Assembly: GCA_014584695.1 (NCBI GenBank)
Contig: JACTMI010000014.1
Coordinates: 62,001-126,000 of the forward strand
Origin: Acidobacteriota bacterium
GTDB taxonomy: Bacteria > Acidobacteriota > Thermoanaerobaculia > Multivoradales > JAGPDF01
DNA length: 64,000 nt
Direction: 5' to 3'
Shown here piece after piece: positions 19,409-28,493 of the stretch. Below the pieces are notes generated by a model that had not been told where the DNA came from, made no database searches, and worked only from the letters and a program-made list of their open reading frames with translations. Made by a program: the position numbers and the translations under genes. Numbering within the stretch: position 1 is the stretch's first letter; each line of letters begins with the position of its first letter.

Positions 19409-19424
19409 AGCAGAAACAGTGCCA
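19409..19424 (-). promoter_or_regulatory. Putative sigma-54 (-24/-12) promoter of the pilin-like gene
   Basis: Minus strand TGGCAC-TGTTT-CTGCT; correct GG/GC spacing; about 70 bp upstream of the pilin ATG. Confidence 0.7.
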
Positions 19425-19511
19425 TGAATACAAACCTTTCGATTTCAGGGGAATACGCAGTCGCGCCGAAGTTGGGTGACATTTTTTGCGCCAACTCTCC
19501 CACCGGATCTG

Positions 19512-20969
19512 TCACTCGACCAAGTCCGCGACGAGCCGCTGATAGATCGGGATCCCGCGGACGAAGCCCGGCAGCTGCAGCCGCTCGTCCGCCTTGCCGA
19601 CCCGAAAGGTGTCGGTGACTCCGATCAGAAAGGGGGAGACACCGAAGCTCGGGACCCCGGCGGCGCGAAAGTAGCGCGAGTCGGTCGAGCCCCAGGGGAG
19701 ATAGTAGGGACCGATGGGCGCCTCCGGAAAGGCTCCGCGCAGCGCGCGCTGGGCGGCGAGGAAAGCGGGGTGATCGACCGGCGAGGCGGCGGCCTCCCCG
19801 GTGCGGGTGAACGGCGGTGAGACGCCGACGCCGAAGGTCCGCCAGGGGGGCAGTAGCTCCGCCACGACCTCCTCGAGCTCGGAGCCGGGCAGGAGGTGGA
19901 CGGCGAGCGGAAGCCGAAAGCTCCCGTCCGGCTCCTCGGTCAGCCGCAGCGGCATGACCTCGTCGCGGAAGAGCGAGCGCAGGAAGGGGGGCAGCTTCCG
20001 GACCTCGCCGGGCCGTCTCGCCAGGGCCGCCGGATCGGCCAGGAGGCGATGGAAGTGCCTCTCCGAGCGGGTCGGGCCGTAGGCCTCCAGGAAGGTCTGG
20101 ATCTCCGGGGCGATCGGGGTCCGGGGTTCCGACTGCGCTTCGCGCCGTAGCTCAGCGTCGAGAGCCTCGAGGCGCCCGCGGTCGCTCGAGCAGAGATCGA
20201 GGTGTCCGAATCTCTTCTGCGCGAACTCGATTCCCCAGTACTTGACCTCGTTGGGTCCCAAGGTCTCGACGACCCCCCCTTCGGTCAACACCACGTCCAT
20301 CCGTGCCACCAGCTCTGGATGATGACGGAGGATCCAGCGCGTGCCGGTGTCGCTGCCGATCTCCTCGCCGGAAGTCGCCAGGAAGAGCAGCGAGCGTCGG
20401 GGCCTGCGGCCCGACTTGACCACCGCCTCGATCGCCGCGAGCTGAGCGATCGCCAGGCTCTTCATGTCGTACATGCCGCGCCCGTAGATCCAGGGTCCGT
20501 CGACCACGCCACCGAACGGCGGGTAGCTCCAGCTCTCCACCGACTCGAGCGTCTCCTCGACGTCAATGTGGTGGTGCAGCACCGCGGCGCGCGGGTCTTC
20601 CCCTTCTACGAAGGCCCAGAGATTCGCCCGCCGTTCCCCCAGCCGCTCGATCGTCGACGGGACGCCGAGGGCGGCGAGCTGCGCGGCCAGGAACTCGGCC
20701 CCCGCGACCTCGTCGGGGTCGGGATGACTGGTGTCGATCCGGACGTAGGCCTGGAGGAGGCGGACCTCCGGGAAGGTCTCGAAATCGATCCCCTCCCAGA
20801 GCTCCTGGTCGGCGGAGATGGCGCGCGTTTCGGCGCCGAAGCCACGCGGCTTGGCCAAACGGGAGAGTGCCGCGAGCGCCAGCAGGGAGAGCGCGAGGCT
20901 CGTCCAGAGGGCGATCCTCGCGGCGTCGCGCACCGTGTGTTCGAGGGGCGTCTGCGGCTCGCGGCGCAT
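19512..20969 (-). CDS. M20 family zinc metallopeptidase, membrane-anchored
   Basis: ATG at 20969; VLHHHIDVEETL, GRGMYDMKSLAIAQLAAIEA, LFLATSGEEIGSDTGTRWILRHHPE; the 967-aa ORF in the track is an upstream over-extension. Confidence 0.87.
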   Translation of the reverse strand: MRREPQTPLEHTVRDAARIALWTSLALSLLALAALSRLAKPRGFGAETRAISADQELWEGIDFETFPEVRLLQAYVRIDTSHPDPDEVAGAEFLAAQLAALGVPSTIERLGERRANLWAFVEGEDPRAAVLHHHIDVEETLESVESWSYPPFGGVVDGPWIYGRGMYDMKSLAIAQLAAIEAVVKSGRRPRRSLLFLATSGEEIGSDTGTRWILRHHPELVARMDVVLTEGGVVETLGPNEVKYWGIEFAQKRFGHLDLCSSDRGRLEALDAELRREAQSEPRTPIAPEIQTFLEAYGPTRSERHFHRLLADPAALARRPGEVRKLPPFLRSLFRDEVMPLRLTEEPDGSFRLPLAVHLLPGSELEEVVAELLPPWRTFGVGVSPPFTRTGEAAASPVDHPAFLAAQRALRGAFPEAPIGPYYLPWGSTDSRYFRAAGVPSFGVSPFLIGVTDTFRVGKADERLQLPGFVRGIPIYQRLVADLVE

Positions 20970-21029
20970 GGCGGGCGGGCACTCTAGCACCCGCTCCGGA
21001 GGCCTCCCGCCCTTCGCTATGCTCTCGCC

Positions 21030-22700
21030 GTGGAGTCCCGGGACGAGCCGGCCGGTCGAGTGGTCGCGGCCGCGCCGCGCGCGGGGCCGTCCTGGGTCGC
21101 GGAGCGGCAGTGCCGCCGCTGGCTCGCGCTGGCGGCCGCGCTGCCGCCGCTCGCGCTGGCGGCCGCCGAGCGCTACGTCTTCGGCGATCTCGCCGGCTGG
21201 CCGCTCGACGACAGCTGGATCCATCTGGTCTTCGCCCGCTCGCTCGCGGCCGGCGACGGGCTCTCCTACGGCGGCGGCCCCCCGGTGCCGGCCTCGAGCG
21301 CTCCCCTCTGGACGGCACTGGTCGCCGCGCTCTGGCTCCTGCCCGGCTCGCTCTTCGCGTGGGTCAAGCTGGCCGGGATCGCGGCGCAGGTCGCCGCGGT
21401 CGACGTCGCCTTCCGCCTCGGCCGCGCGCTCGATCTCTCGCTCGGTCGCGCCACGCTCGCCGCGACGCTGGTCGCGTCGAGTGGCTGGCTGGTCTGGTCG
21501 GCGCTCTCCGGCATGGAGATCTCGCTCGCCGTGCTGCTCGTCCTGGCGGGCCTGCTGCGCCACGTCGAGGAGCGGCGCGAGGAGGACCGACCGCCGCTCT
21601 CGCTCGCACTCTTCGGACTGACGGCGCTGGCGCGACCGGAGGCCCTGCTGCTGCTGCCGCTCGCGCTCGCCGATCGGCTGCTCGTGCTGCGGCGGCGGGA
21701 AGACGGCGCGCTCGCGGCGGTCGCCCCGCCGTGGCGCCGAGTCCTGATCGGCGCGCTCGCGGCGCTGCTGCTGATCGGCGCGGTGGCGTTCGTCCACTGG
21801 ACCCTGTGGGGCTCGCCGCTGCCGACGACGCTCGCCGCCAAGAGCGGCGGCGAGGCCGCCTGGCGGCTCGAGCTCCGCTTCGTGCGCGGCATCGCGGGGA
21901 TCCTGTTCGAGGCGCAGCCCTGGCTGCTGCTGCTGGCCGCCGGCGGAGCGGTCGAGCTGCTCCGTCGCACCGGCGGCGCACGGGACCGTGGCCTCCTGCT
22001 GCCGCTCTGGGTGCTGGCGCTGCCGGTCGCGAGCGTGTTGATCTCGAGCGGCGAAGGGCTGCCGGTCGGCAACTTCGGGCGCTACCTCTTCCCGCTGCTG
22101 GCGCCGCTCGCGCTGCTCGCGGTGCTGGCGCTCGAGCCGCTCGCCGCCGGCCGCTACCCGCTGCGGCTGGGGCCGCTGCGCCTGCCGGGTCGCGCCCTCG
22201 GCCTGGCGCTCCTCCTGCTCCCCTCCGCGACCGGGCTGATCGCCGCCGGCCGGACCTATCTGCAGGCGCGCGCCAACGTCGACGACAGCGACGTCGCCGC
22301 GGCGCGCTGGATCCAGGATCGCGTGCCACCGGAGGCGACGCTCGCCCTCTGCGACGTCGGGGCGGTCAAGTACCTGACGCCGAACCCGATCCTCGATCTG
22401 GCCGGCCTGGTCCATCCGGAGGTGGTCGAGCGGATCCGCCGCGCCCGCCGCGAGGAGGGGCTCGATTGGCCGCCGGTGGTGATGCGCTGGCTCGAGGAGC
22501 GGCGCCCCGACTACGTGGTGCTCTACCCGCGCTGGCTGCCGCTGCTGGAGCGCGAGCCGGCGCGCTTTCCGGTGCTGCTCCGGCTCCGCATCCCCGACAA
22601 CGTCACCATGGCCGGCGACGAGCTCGTCGTCTACGCCACCCCTTGGACCCGCTATCCGCTGCGGCCGGAAGCACCGGCCGCGCCGAGGAGCTCGCCATGA
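21030..22700 (+). CDS. GT-C-like multispanning membrane protein
   Basis: WPLDDSWIHLVFARSLAAGDGLSYGGGPPVPASSAPLWTALVA; about ten hydrophobic helices. Confidence 0.75.
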   Translation: MESRDEPAGRVVAAAPRAGPSWVAERQCRRWLALAAALPPLALAAAERYVFGDLAGWPLDDSWIHLVFARSLAAGDGLSYGGGPPVPASSAPLWTALVAALWLLPGSLFAWVKLAGIAAQVAAVDVAFRLGRALDLSLGRATLAATLVASSGWLVWSALSGMEISLAVLLVLAGLLRHVEERREEDRPPLSLALFGLTALARPEALLLLPLALADRLLVLRRREDGALAAVAPPWRRVLIGALAALLLIGAVAFVHWTLWGSPLPTTLAAKSGGEAAWRLELRFVRGIAGILFEAQPWLLLLAAGGAVELLRRTGGARDRGLLLPLWVLALPVASVLISSGEGLPVGNFGRYLFPLLAPLALLAVLALEPLAAGRYPLRLGPLRLPGRALGLALLLLPSATGLIAAGRTYLQARANVDDSDVAAARWIQDRVPPEATLALCDVGAVKYLTPNPILDLAGLVHPEVVERIRRARREEGLDWPPVVMRWLEERRPDYVVLYPRWLPLLEREPARFPVLLRLRIPDNVTMAGDELVVYATPWTRYPLRPEAPAAPRSSP

Positions 22701-23806
22701 CCGCCGTCCCCTATCTCGATCTCGGCCGCGCCCGGCGGCGCATCGAAGCCCAGGTCTTCGCGCGCTGGGCCGCGCTCGCCGATGCCAACGCCTTCATCCT
22801 CGGCCCCGAAGTGCAGGAGTTCGAGGGCGCTTTCGCCGGGTTTCTCGGCGCCGCCGGCGCCGTCGGCGTCGGCAACGGCACCGACGCGCTGGTGGTGGCG
22901 CTGCACGCCATGGACCTCGCCCCCGGCGACGAGGTCCTCGTCCCCGCTTTCAGCTTCTTCGCCACCGCCGAGGCGGTGCTCTGGGCCGGCGGCCGGCCGG
23001 TCTTCTGCGATATCGACCCGGCGACGTTCAACCTCGACCCGGCGGAGCTCGAGCGACGGCTGACGCCGCGCACCGTCGGCGTTCTCGGCGTCCACCTCTA
23101 CGGCCGTCCGTTCGACGCCGACGCGATCGGCGCCTTCTGCCGCGCGCGCGGGCTCTGGCTGGTCGAAGACGCCGCGCAAGCCCATGGCGCCCAGTACCGC
23201 GGGCGGCGGGTCGGCACCTTGGGCGATCTGGCGGCGTGGAGCTTCTATCCGACCAAGAACCTCGGCTGCTGGGGCGACGGCGGCGCGGTCTCGGGGGTCG
23301 ACGCCGACCGGGTGCGGCGGGTCTTCCGGGTCGCCAACCACGGCCAGACCGCGCGCTACCACCACGTCGAGGTCGGCACCAACAGCCGCCTCGACAGCCT
23401 GCAAGCGGCGGTGCTGAACCTCCGGCTCCCCCACCTCGACCAGGACAACGCCGCGCGCCGGCGTTTGGCGGCGATCTACCACCAGGGGCTCGCCGGCGTG
23501 GGCGATCTCCGCTTCCCGGTCGACCACCCGGACGACGAGCCGGTCGTCCATCAGATGACGATCGCCACCGCGCGCCGCGACGAGCTGCAGAAGTTCCTCG
23601 CCGAGCGCGGGGTCGGCTCGTCGGTCCACTACCCGTCGGCGCTCCACCTCCAGCCGGCGCTCGCGGCGCGGCTGCCCGCGCCGCCGGCGCTGCCGCACGC
23701 CGAGCAAGCGGCGCGCGAGGTGCTCTGCCTGCCGATGTTCGCCGAGCTCGAGGAGGGCGAGGCGCAGGCGGCGGTGGCGGCGGTGCGCGCCTTCTACGGC
23801 GCCTGA
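22697..23806 (+). CDS. DegT/DnrJ/EryC1/StrS family PLP aminotransferase
   Basis: ATGA overlap with the preceding gene; GVGNGTDALVVALHAMDLAPGDEVLVPAFSFFATAEA; LVEDAAQAHGAQYRGRRVGTLGDLAAWSFYPTKNLGCWGDGG. Confidence 0.93.
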   Translation: MTAVPYLDLGRARRRIEAQVFARWAALADANAFILGPEVQEFEGAFAGFLGAAGAVGVGNGTDALVVALHAMDLAPGDEVLVPAFSFFATAEAVLWAGGRPVFCDIDPATFNLDPAELERRLTPRTVGVLGVHLYGRPFDADAIGAFCRARGLWLVEDAAQAHGAQYRGRRVGTLGDLAAWSFYPTKNLGCWGDGGAVSGVDADRVRRVFRVANHGQTARYHHVEVGTNSRLDSLQAAVLNLRLPHLDQDNAARRRLAAIYHQGLAGVGDLRFPVDHPDDEPVVHQMTIATARRDELQKFLAERGVGSSVHYPSALHLQPALAARLPAPPALPHAEQAAREVLCLPMFAELEEGEAQAAVAAVRAFYGA

Positions 23807-25098
23807 GTCGCGGCGAGCCGCCGGACGCCGGGGTGATCCGGCGGGTAGCGAACGACGTCGAAGAGCACCGCCACCAGCTCGTGCCGGGGCCCCGCGCGGT
23901 GCGGGCTGCGGAACTCCCACACCACGCCGCCGTCGGCGTCGACCTCGAACGCCGCGCCGCGCTCGCTCTCGACCACGAGCAGGTGGCCGTCGTCGAGCGG
24001 GCGGACGACGCCGGCCTGCTCGCTCCAGAGCTCGACGCCGGGGGGCGGCCAGCGGACGGCGATCTCGCCGCTCGCCGGGTCGACCTCGACCACGCGCGAG
24101 CGGCCCTCGCCGGCGCCCAGGTTGTCGAACAGCAGGAAGCGCCCGCTCGGCAGCAGGTGCGGCTCGTGCTGCCGCCGGTAGGGTCCGCGCCGCGCCCAAC
24201 GGACCGTCCGGCCGGCGGGATCGAGCACCGCCAGGGTGTCGATCTCGCGCAGCGAGACCAGCAGGTCGCCGGCTCTGAACGCGCCGCCGGGTCGCGGGCC
24301 CCGCTCCGGCAGGACGGCGATCCGGTTCGAGTGGAAGATGTCGGCGGTGGGGCCGAGCGGTTCGAGCAGCGGCCGGAAGGGCGAGGCCTCGAAGGCCGCG
24401 AGCAGCGAGAAGCGCGCGAGCTCGCGGCCCGCGCCGTCGATGGTCACCACGAAGTCCTCGAGCAGCGGCCCGTTGGCGCGCAGGTCGTGGCGCGTCACCG
24501 CGCGCTTGTCGAGGTAGAGGACCCGCGCTTCGTCCGGCGCTACCCAGAAGTCGTTGTAGGGCGTCGCGGCGAGCGTCCAGAGCGGGCGCGAGGCGGCGTC
24601 GAGCCGAATCAAACCGCCGCCCTGGTACATGGCGAGCAGGCTGCCGTCGGAGAGCAGCGCCGCGCGCCGGAAGAAGCCGGTGTCCGGCGTCGTCGCGCGG
24701 CCGGGGAAGGCGCGCTCGAAGGGGTAGCGCCAGCGGTGGCGGACCTGGCCGTCCATCGCCATCAGGATGGCTTCGGGGCCATGTCCGGAGACGTAGAGGT
24801 TGACGCCGGTCCCGGCGCTCGCCGGCGCCCAGGCGCGCACCCCGAAGCGATCGCTCGCCGGCACCACGCCGGCCGCGTAGGGGAGCGAGAGCTGGCGCGC
24901 GAGCTCTTCGTCGCGCCGCGGGTCCGCCTCGGCGAGCGCCAGGCGCCACCATCCGGGCGGGGAGGTTTCCGCGGGATCGGGCGCCGCGTGCGGCGCGAAG
25001 CGGCCGAGCGATAGGCTGAGGGCGAGCGCTCCGCCGAGAAGCGCCGTCCAGGAGAGCAGGCGGCGGCGAGGGGTCACGTGGATCGGTCCGGCCGGCAT
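23794..25098 (-). CDS. Arylsulfotransferase (ASST)-like beta-propeller protein
   Basis: ATG at 25098; VNLYVSGHGPEAILMAMDGQVRHRWRYPFERAFPG, FHSNRIAVLPE, GGVVWEFRSPHRAGPRHELVAVLFDVVRYP. Confidence 0.75.
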   Translation of the reverse strand: MPAGPIHVTPRRRLLSWTALLGGALALSLSLGRFAPHAAPDPAETSPPGWWRLALAEADPRRDEELARQLSLPYAAGVVPASDRFGVRAWAPASAGTGVNLYVSGHGPEAILMAMDGQVRHRWRYPFERAFPGRATTPDTGFFRRAALLSDGSLLAMYQGGGLIRLDAASRPLWTLAATPYNDFWVAPDEARVLYLDKRAVTRHDLRANGPLLEDFVVTIDGAGRELARFSLLAAFEASPFRPLLEPLGPTADIFHSNRIAVLPERGPRPGGAFRAGDLLVSLREIDTLAVLDPAGRTVRWARRGPYRRQHEPHLLPSGRFLLFDNLGAGEGRSRVVEVDPASGEIAVRWPPPGVELWSEQAGVVRPLDDGHLLVVESERGAAFEVDADGGVVWEFRSPHRAGPRHELVAVLFDVVRYPPDHPGVRRLAATQAP

Positions 25099-25155
25099 CC
25101 TATCCGCGCCGGCTCCGGCTCGACGCCCGATGTCGACGGATGCCAATAGATCTCG

Positions 25156-26877
25156 ATGGCTGAACCGAATCCTCCGCGCGAGGCGCCGCGTCCCCACCGC
25201 GGCCTGCTCGCCACCGCTCTGGCCGCCGGCGCCGCGCTGCGGCTCGGCCACTGGGCGGCGGTGCGCGACGAGCCCTTCTTCGCGCGGCTGGCGATGGACA
25301 GCCAGGAGTACGACCGCTGGGCGCGCGAGATCGCGCGCGGCGACTGGCTGGGTAGCGAGCCGTTCTTCCAGGCGCCGCTCTACCCCTACCTGGTGGCGCT
25401 GATCTATCGCGTCGCCGGGTTCTCCTACGACGCCGTCTATCTCGTCCAGATCGCGGTCGCGCTCGCCGGCCTCTACGCCCTGGGCCGCGCCGGCGCCGAG
25501 CTGGGAGGAGCGCGCGTCGGCGGCCTCGCGGCCTGGGGGGGCGCGCTCTACCTGCCGTTCGTCTTCTACGACGTCCAGCTGCTCAAGGAGAGCTTCGCGG
25601 TCGCGGCGGTCGCGGCGCTCTTGTGGGCGCTCGCGGCCGCGCGCCGGCGCGGCGCGGCGCGGCTCTGGGCCACGGCCGGTCTCCTCGCCGGGCTGCTCGC
25701 GCTGCTGCGCGAAAACTTCCTGCTGGTCGCCCCGCTGCTGCCGCTGCTGGTGCTCGGGGGGAGCGGCGGCGCGGCCGGCTGCTCTCGGCGCGCGGGCGCT
25801 TTCGTGGCGGCCTTCGCGCTCGTCCTCGCCCCGGTCGCCGCCCGCAACGCGGCGCTCGGCGGCGGCTTTCTGCCCACCACCTCGCAGGGCGGCGTCAATT
25901 TCTGGATCGGCAACCACGCGGGGGCGGACGGCACCTACCGGCCGCTGACCCCGGGCCGCCAGATCCCCCGGCTCGAGCGCGCCGAGCCGCGCCGGCTCGC
26001 CGAGGCCGAGGCCGGGCGAACGCTCTCGGCCGGCGAAGTGTCGCGGCACTGGCTGCGCAAGTCGCTGGCTTGGGCGCGGGCCGAGCCGGGCGCGTTCCTC
26101 GCCCTCCAAGGGCGCAAGCTGGCGCTGTTCGCGAGCGGCTACGAGTGGCCGGACGCGGTCGACTACTACTGGACGAAACAGCGCTCGCCGGCGCTCGCGC
26201 TGCCGCTCGGCGAGTGGGGCGCGGTGGTCTGGGTCGCGGCCGCGGGCGCTCTGCTCGTCTTGGTCCGCCGCCGGCTCGCCGATTACGCGCCGGCACTGCT
26301 GCTGGCCTCGGCCGGCGCGCTCGCGACCGTCGTCTTCTTCGTCTTCGCCCGCTATCGCCTGCCGGTGGTGCCGCCGCTGCTCGTGCTGGCCGCGGCGGCG
26401 GTCGACGAGCTCGTCCGGCAGGTGGAGCGCCGGCGCTGGCTGCCGGCCGGCGTGGCGCTCGCCGCCGCGGCCGCGCTCTGGGCGGCGCCGCACCTCGCCG
26501 GCTACCGGCCGCGGGTCGATCTGGTCGAGTACAACCTCGGCCGCCTGGCCCAGGAAGGGGGCGATCTGGCCGCCGCCGAGCGCCACTACACAGCCGCGCT
26601 GGCGGCCGATCCGTCGAGCTTCCTGGCGGCGATGAACGCCGGGACGCTGGCGGCGCGGCGCGGCGAGCTCCCCCTGGCGCTGGCGCGCCTGGAGCGCGCC
26701 GCGGCGCTGGCGCCGGAGTCGGCCGACGTCCAGGCCAACCTGGGGGCGGCGCGACTCGCCGCCGGTGACCTCGTCGGCGCGCGCGCCGCGCTGGCGAGGG
26801 CGTTGACACTCGAGCCGGGTCATCCGTCGGCGCGCGCCAACCTCGAGCGACTCACCCGGAGCGAGAGCCAGCCGTGA
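25156..26877 (+). CDS. ArnT/PMT-like GT-C membrane protein with C-terminal TPR repeats
   Basis: MDSQEYDRWAREIARGDWLGSEPFFQAPLYPYLVALIYR; C-terminal TPRs LAQEGGDLAAAERHYTAALAADPSSFLAAMNAGTLAARRGEL. Confidence 0.8.
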   Translation: MAEPNPPREAPRPHRGLLATALAAGAALRLGHWAAVRDEPFFARLAMDSQEYDRWAREIARGDWLGSEPFFQAPLYPYLVALIYRVAGFSYDAVYLVQIAVALAGLYALGRAGAELGGARVGGLAAWGGALYLPFVFYDVQLLKESFAVAAVAALLWALAAARRRGAARLWATAGLLAGLLALLRENFLLVAPLLPLLVLGGSGGAAGCSRRAGAFVAAFALVLAPVAARNAALGGGFLPTTSQGGVNFWIGNHAGADGTYRPLTPGRQIPRLERAEPRRLAEAEAGRTLSAGEVSRHWLRKSLAWARAEPGAFLALQGRKLALFASGYEWPDAVDYYWTKQRSPALALPLGEWGAVVWVAAAGALLVLVRRRLADYAPALLLASAGALATVVFFVFARYRLPVVPPLLVLAAAAVDELVRQVERRRWLPAGVALAAAAALWAAPHLAGYRPRVDLVEYNLGRLAQEGGDLAAAERHYTAALAADPSSFLAAMNAGTLAARRGELPLALARLERAAALAPESADVQANLGAARLAAGDLVGARAALARALTLEPGHPSARANLERLTRSESQP

Positions 26878-28493
26878 GGGGCCGCGGCCTCGCGCCAGCC
26901 CTCGTGGTCGTCTCGCTGGTCGTCTGGTCCGCTTGGTTCCTCTGGCAGGGGAGCGCGCGGATCGGCGGCGAGCGCTACCCTTGCGTCGCCGACGACGCGC
27001 TGATCACGCTCACCTACGCCAAGAACGCCGCCGCCGGCTTCGGCCTCGACTGGTCGCGGCGTGGCGATCCGGTCGAAGGCTTTACCCATCCGCTCTGGCT
27101 CCTGCCGCTGCTCCCGCTGGCTCGCCTCGAGCCGCGGCCGAGCGCGCTCGCCTGGTCGCTGCCGCTGCTCGGGCTGCTGTCGCTGCTCGCGCTGCTCTGG
27201 GCGGTCGACCGCTTCGCCCGCCGGGGGCTCGGGCTCGACCGAGTGGCGCGCGCCGGGGCGCTGGTCCTGGTCGCCGGCCACTACGCGCTCGACTTCTGGG
27301 CCCTGCAGGGAATGGAGACCGCGCTCCAGGCCGCCGTCGTGGTGCTGCTCGCCGAGCTGGCAATCGCCCACCTGCGCGAGCCGCACGGGCGCCAAGGGGC
27401 GCTCGGGGTGATCGGTGGCCTCGGCGCGCTCCTGCGCCTCGACACGCTCCTCGCCTGGGGGGCGATCCAGCTCTGCCTGGCGCGCGAGCGCCGCCTCGGC
27501 CCACCGGCCGGGTGGCTGCGCGGCGCCGCGCTCCTGGCGGCGCCGCTCGCGGCCTGGCAGGTGCTCCGGCTCGCCCTCTTCGGCGACTGGCTGCCGAACA
27601 CCTACTACCTCAAGCTCGCCGGGACCGATCTCGCCGCGCGGCTGCTGCGCGGCGCCTGGGTCACCGGACCGTTCCTGCTCGCCCACCTGCCGCTCTTCCT
27701 GCTCGCGCTCGCGACCCTGCGCGCATTGGCGCGCCCGGAGCGGCGGCTGCTCTCGGCGTTGCTCGCGCTCTTCCCGGCCTACTCGATCTGGATCGGCGGC
27801 GACGCCTGGGACGAGGTGATCGCGGTCACCGCCAACCGCTTCCAGGCGATCTCGCTGCCGCTCGCCGCGGCGCTCGCCGCGCCGGCGCTGCTGCGGCTCG
27901 CCGGTTCGATCCGGAAGCGAGTCGCCACCGAACCGCTCCGGCGCCTCGTCGTGCCGACCCTCGCCGCCCTGGTGCTCGGCTTCGCCAACGGTGGGCTGCC
28001 CGGAGCGGGCTGGCGGGCCGCGGCAGCGCGCGCGCTGGTGGTCGAGCCGCCGCCGCAATGCGTGGACGCGATGCACGTGCTCGAGCGAGTGCGCGCGCTC
28101 GGGCGGCAGCTGCCGCCGACCGCCGCGGTGGGGGTGGCTTGGGCGGGGGTCCCCGCCTTCTACTCCGACTTCCGCCTCTTCGACCTCTATGGCTACAACG
28201 ACCGGCGCATCGCCCGCCAGCCGGCGCGCGCCGGCCGGAGCGCCGCCGAGTGGCGTTCGTTCTGGCCCGGCCACGTCAAGTGGGACGCGGAGCTCGCCCT
28301 CGAACACGATCGCCCCGATGCGATCTTCCAGGTGCCGAGCGCCTGGGGGCCGGAGGCGCCGCGGCGGCTCGAGGCGGCGGGCTATCGCCGGCGAAGCGGG
28401 TTCTGGATCCGCGACGACGCGGCCGCGGCGGGCGAGCCCTCCCGGCGGGATGCTGGAGGTGCCTCGTCGGCTCAGGGCAGCCGCGGCGGGTAG
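26874..28493 (+). CDS. GT-C-like multispanning membrane protein
   Basis: VADDALITLTYAKNAAAGFGLDWSRRGDPVEGFTHPLWLL (DDA..RYA/VEGFT-PLW-type motif); multiple TM segments. Confidence 0.75.
   Translation: MRGRGLAPALVVVSLVVWSAWFLWQGSARIGGERYPCVADDALITLTYAKNAAAGFGLDWSRRGDPVEGFTHPLWLLPLLPLARLEPRPSALAWSLPLLGLLSLLALLWAVDRFARRGLGLDRVARAGALVLVAGHYALDFWALQGMETALQAAVVVLLAELAIAHLREPHGRQGALGVIGGLGALLRLDTLLAWGAIQLCLARERRLGPPAGWLRGAALLAAPLAAWQVLRLALFGDWLPNTYYLKLAGTDLAARLLRGAWVTGPFLLAHLPLFLLALATLRALARPERRLLSALLALFPAYSIWIGGDAWDEVIAVTANRFQAISLPLAAALAAPALLRLAGSIRKRVATEPLRRLVVPTLAALVLGFANGGLPGAGWRAAAARALVVEPPPQCVDAMHVLERVRALGRQLPPTAAVGVAWAGVPAFYSDFRLFDLYGYNDRRIARQPARAGRSAAEWRSFWPGHVKWDAELALEHDRPDAIFQVPSAWGPEAPRRLEAAGYRRRSGFWIRDDAAAAGEPSRRDAGGASSAQGSRGG

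Noticed and set aside
20867-23806. 979-aa plus-strand ORF covering the GT-C-like gene and the aminotransferase
   Set aside because: Only its C-terminal part (from 22697) is the real aminotransferase; the rest is an out-of-frame Arg-rich read of 21030..22700.
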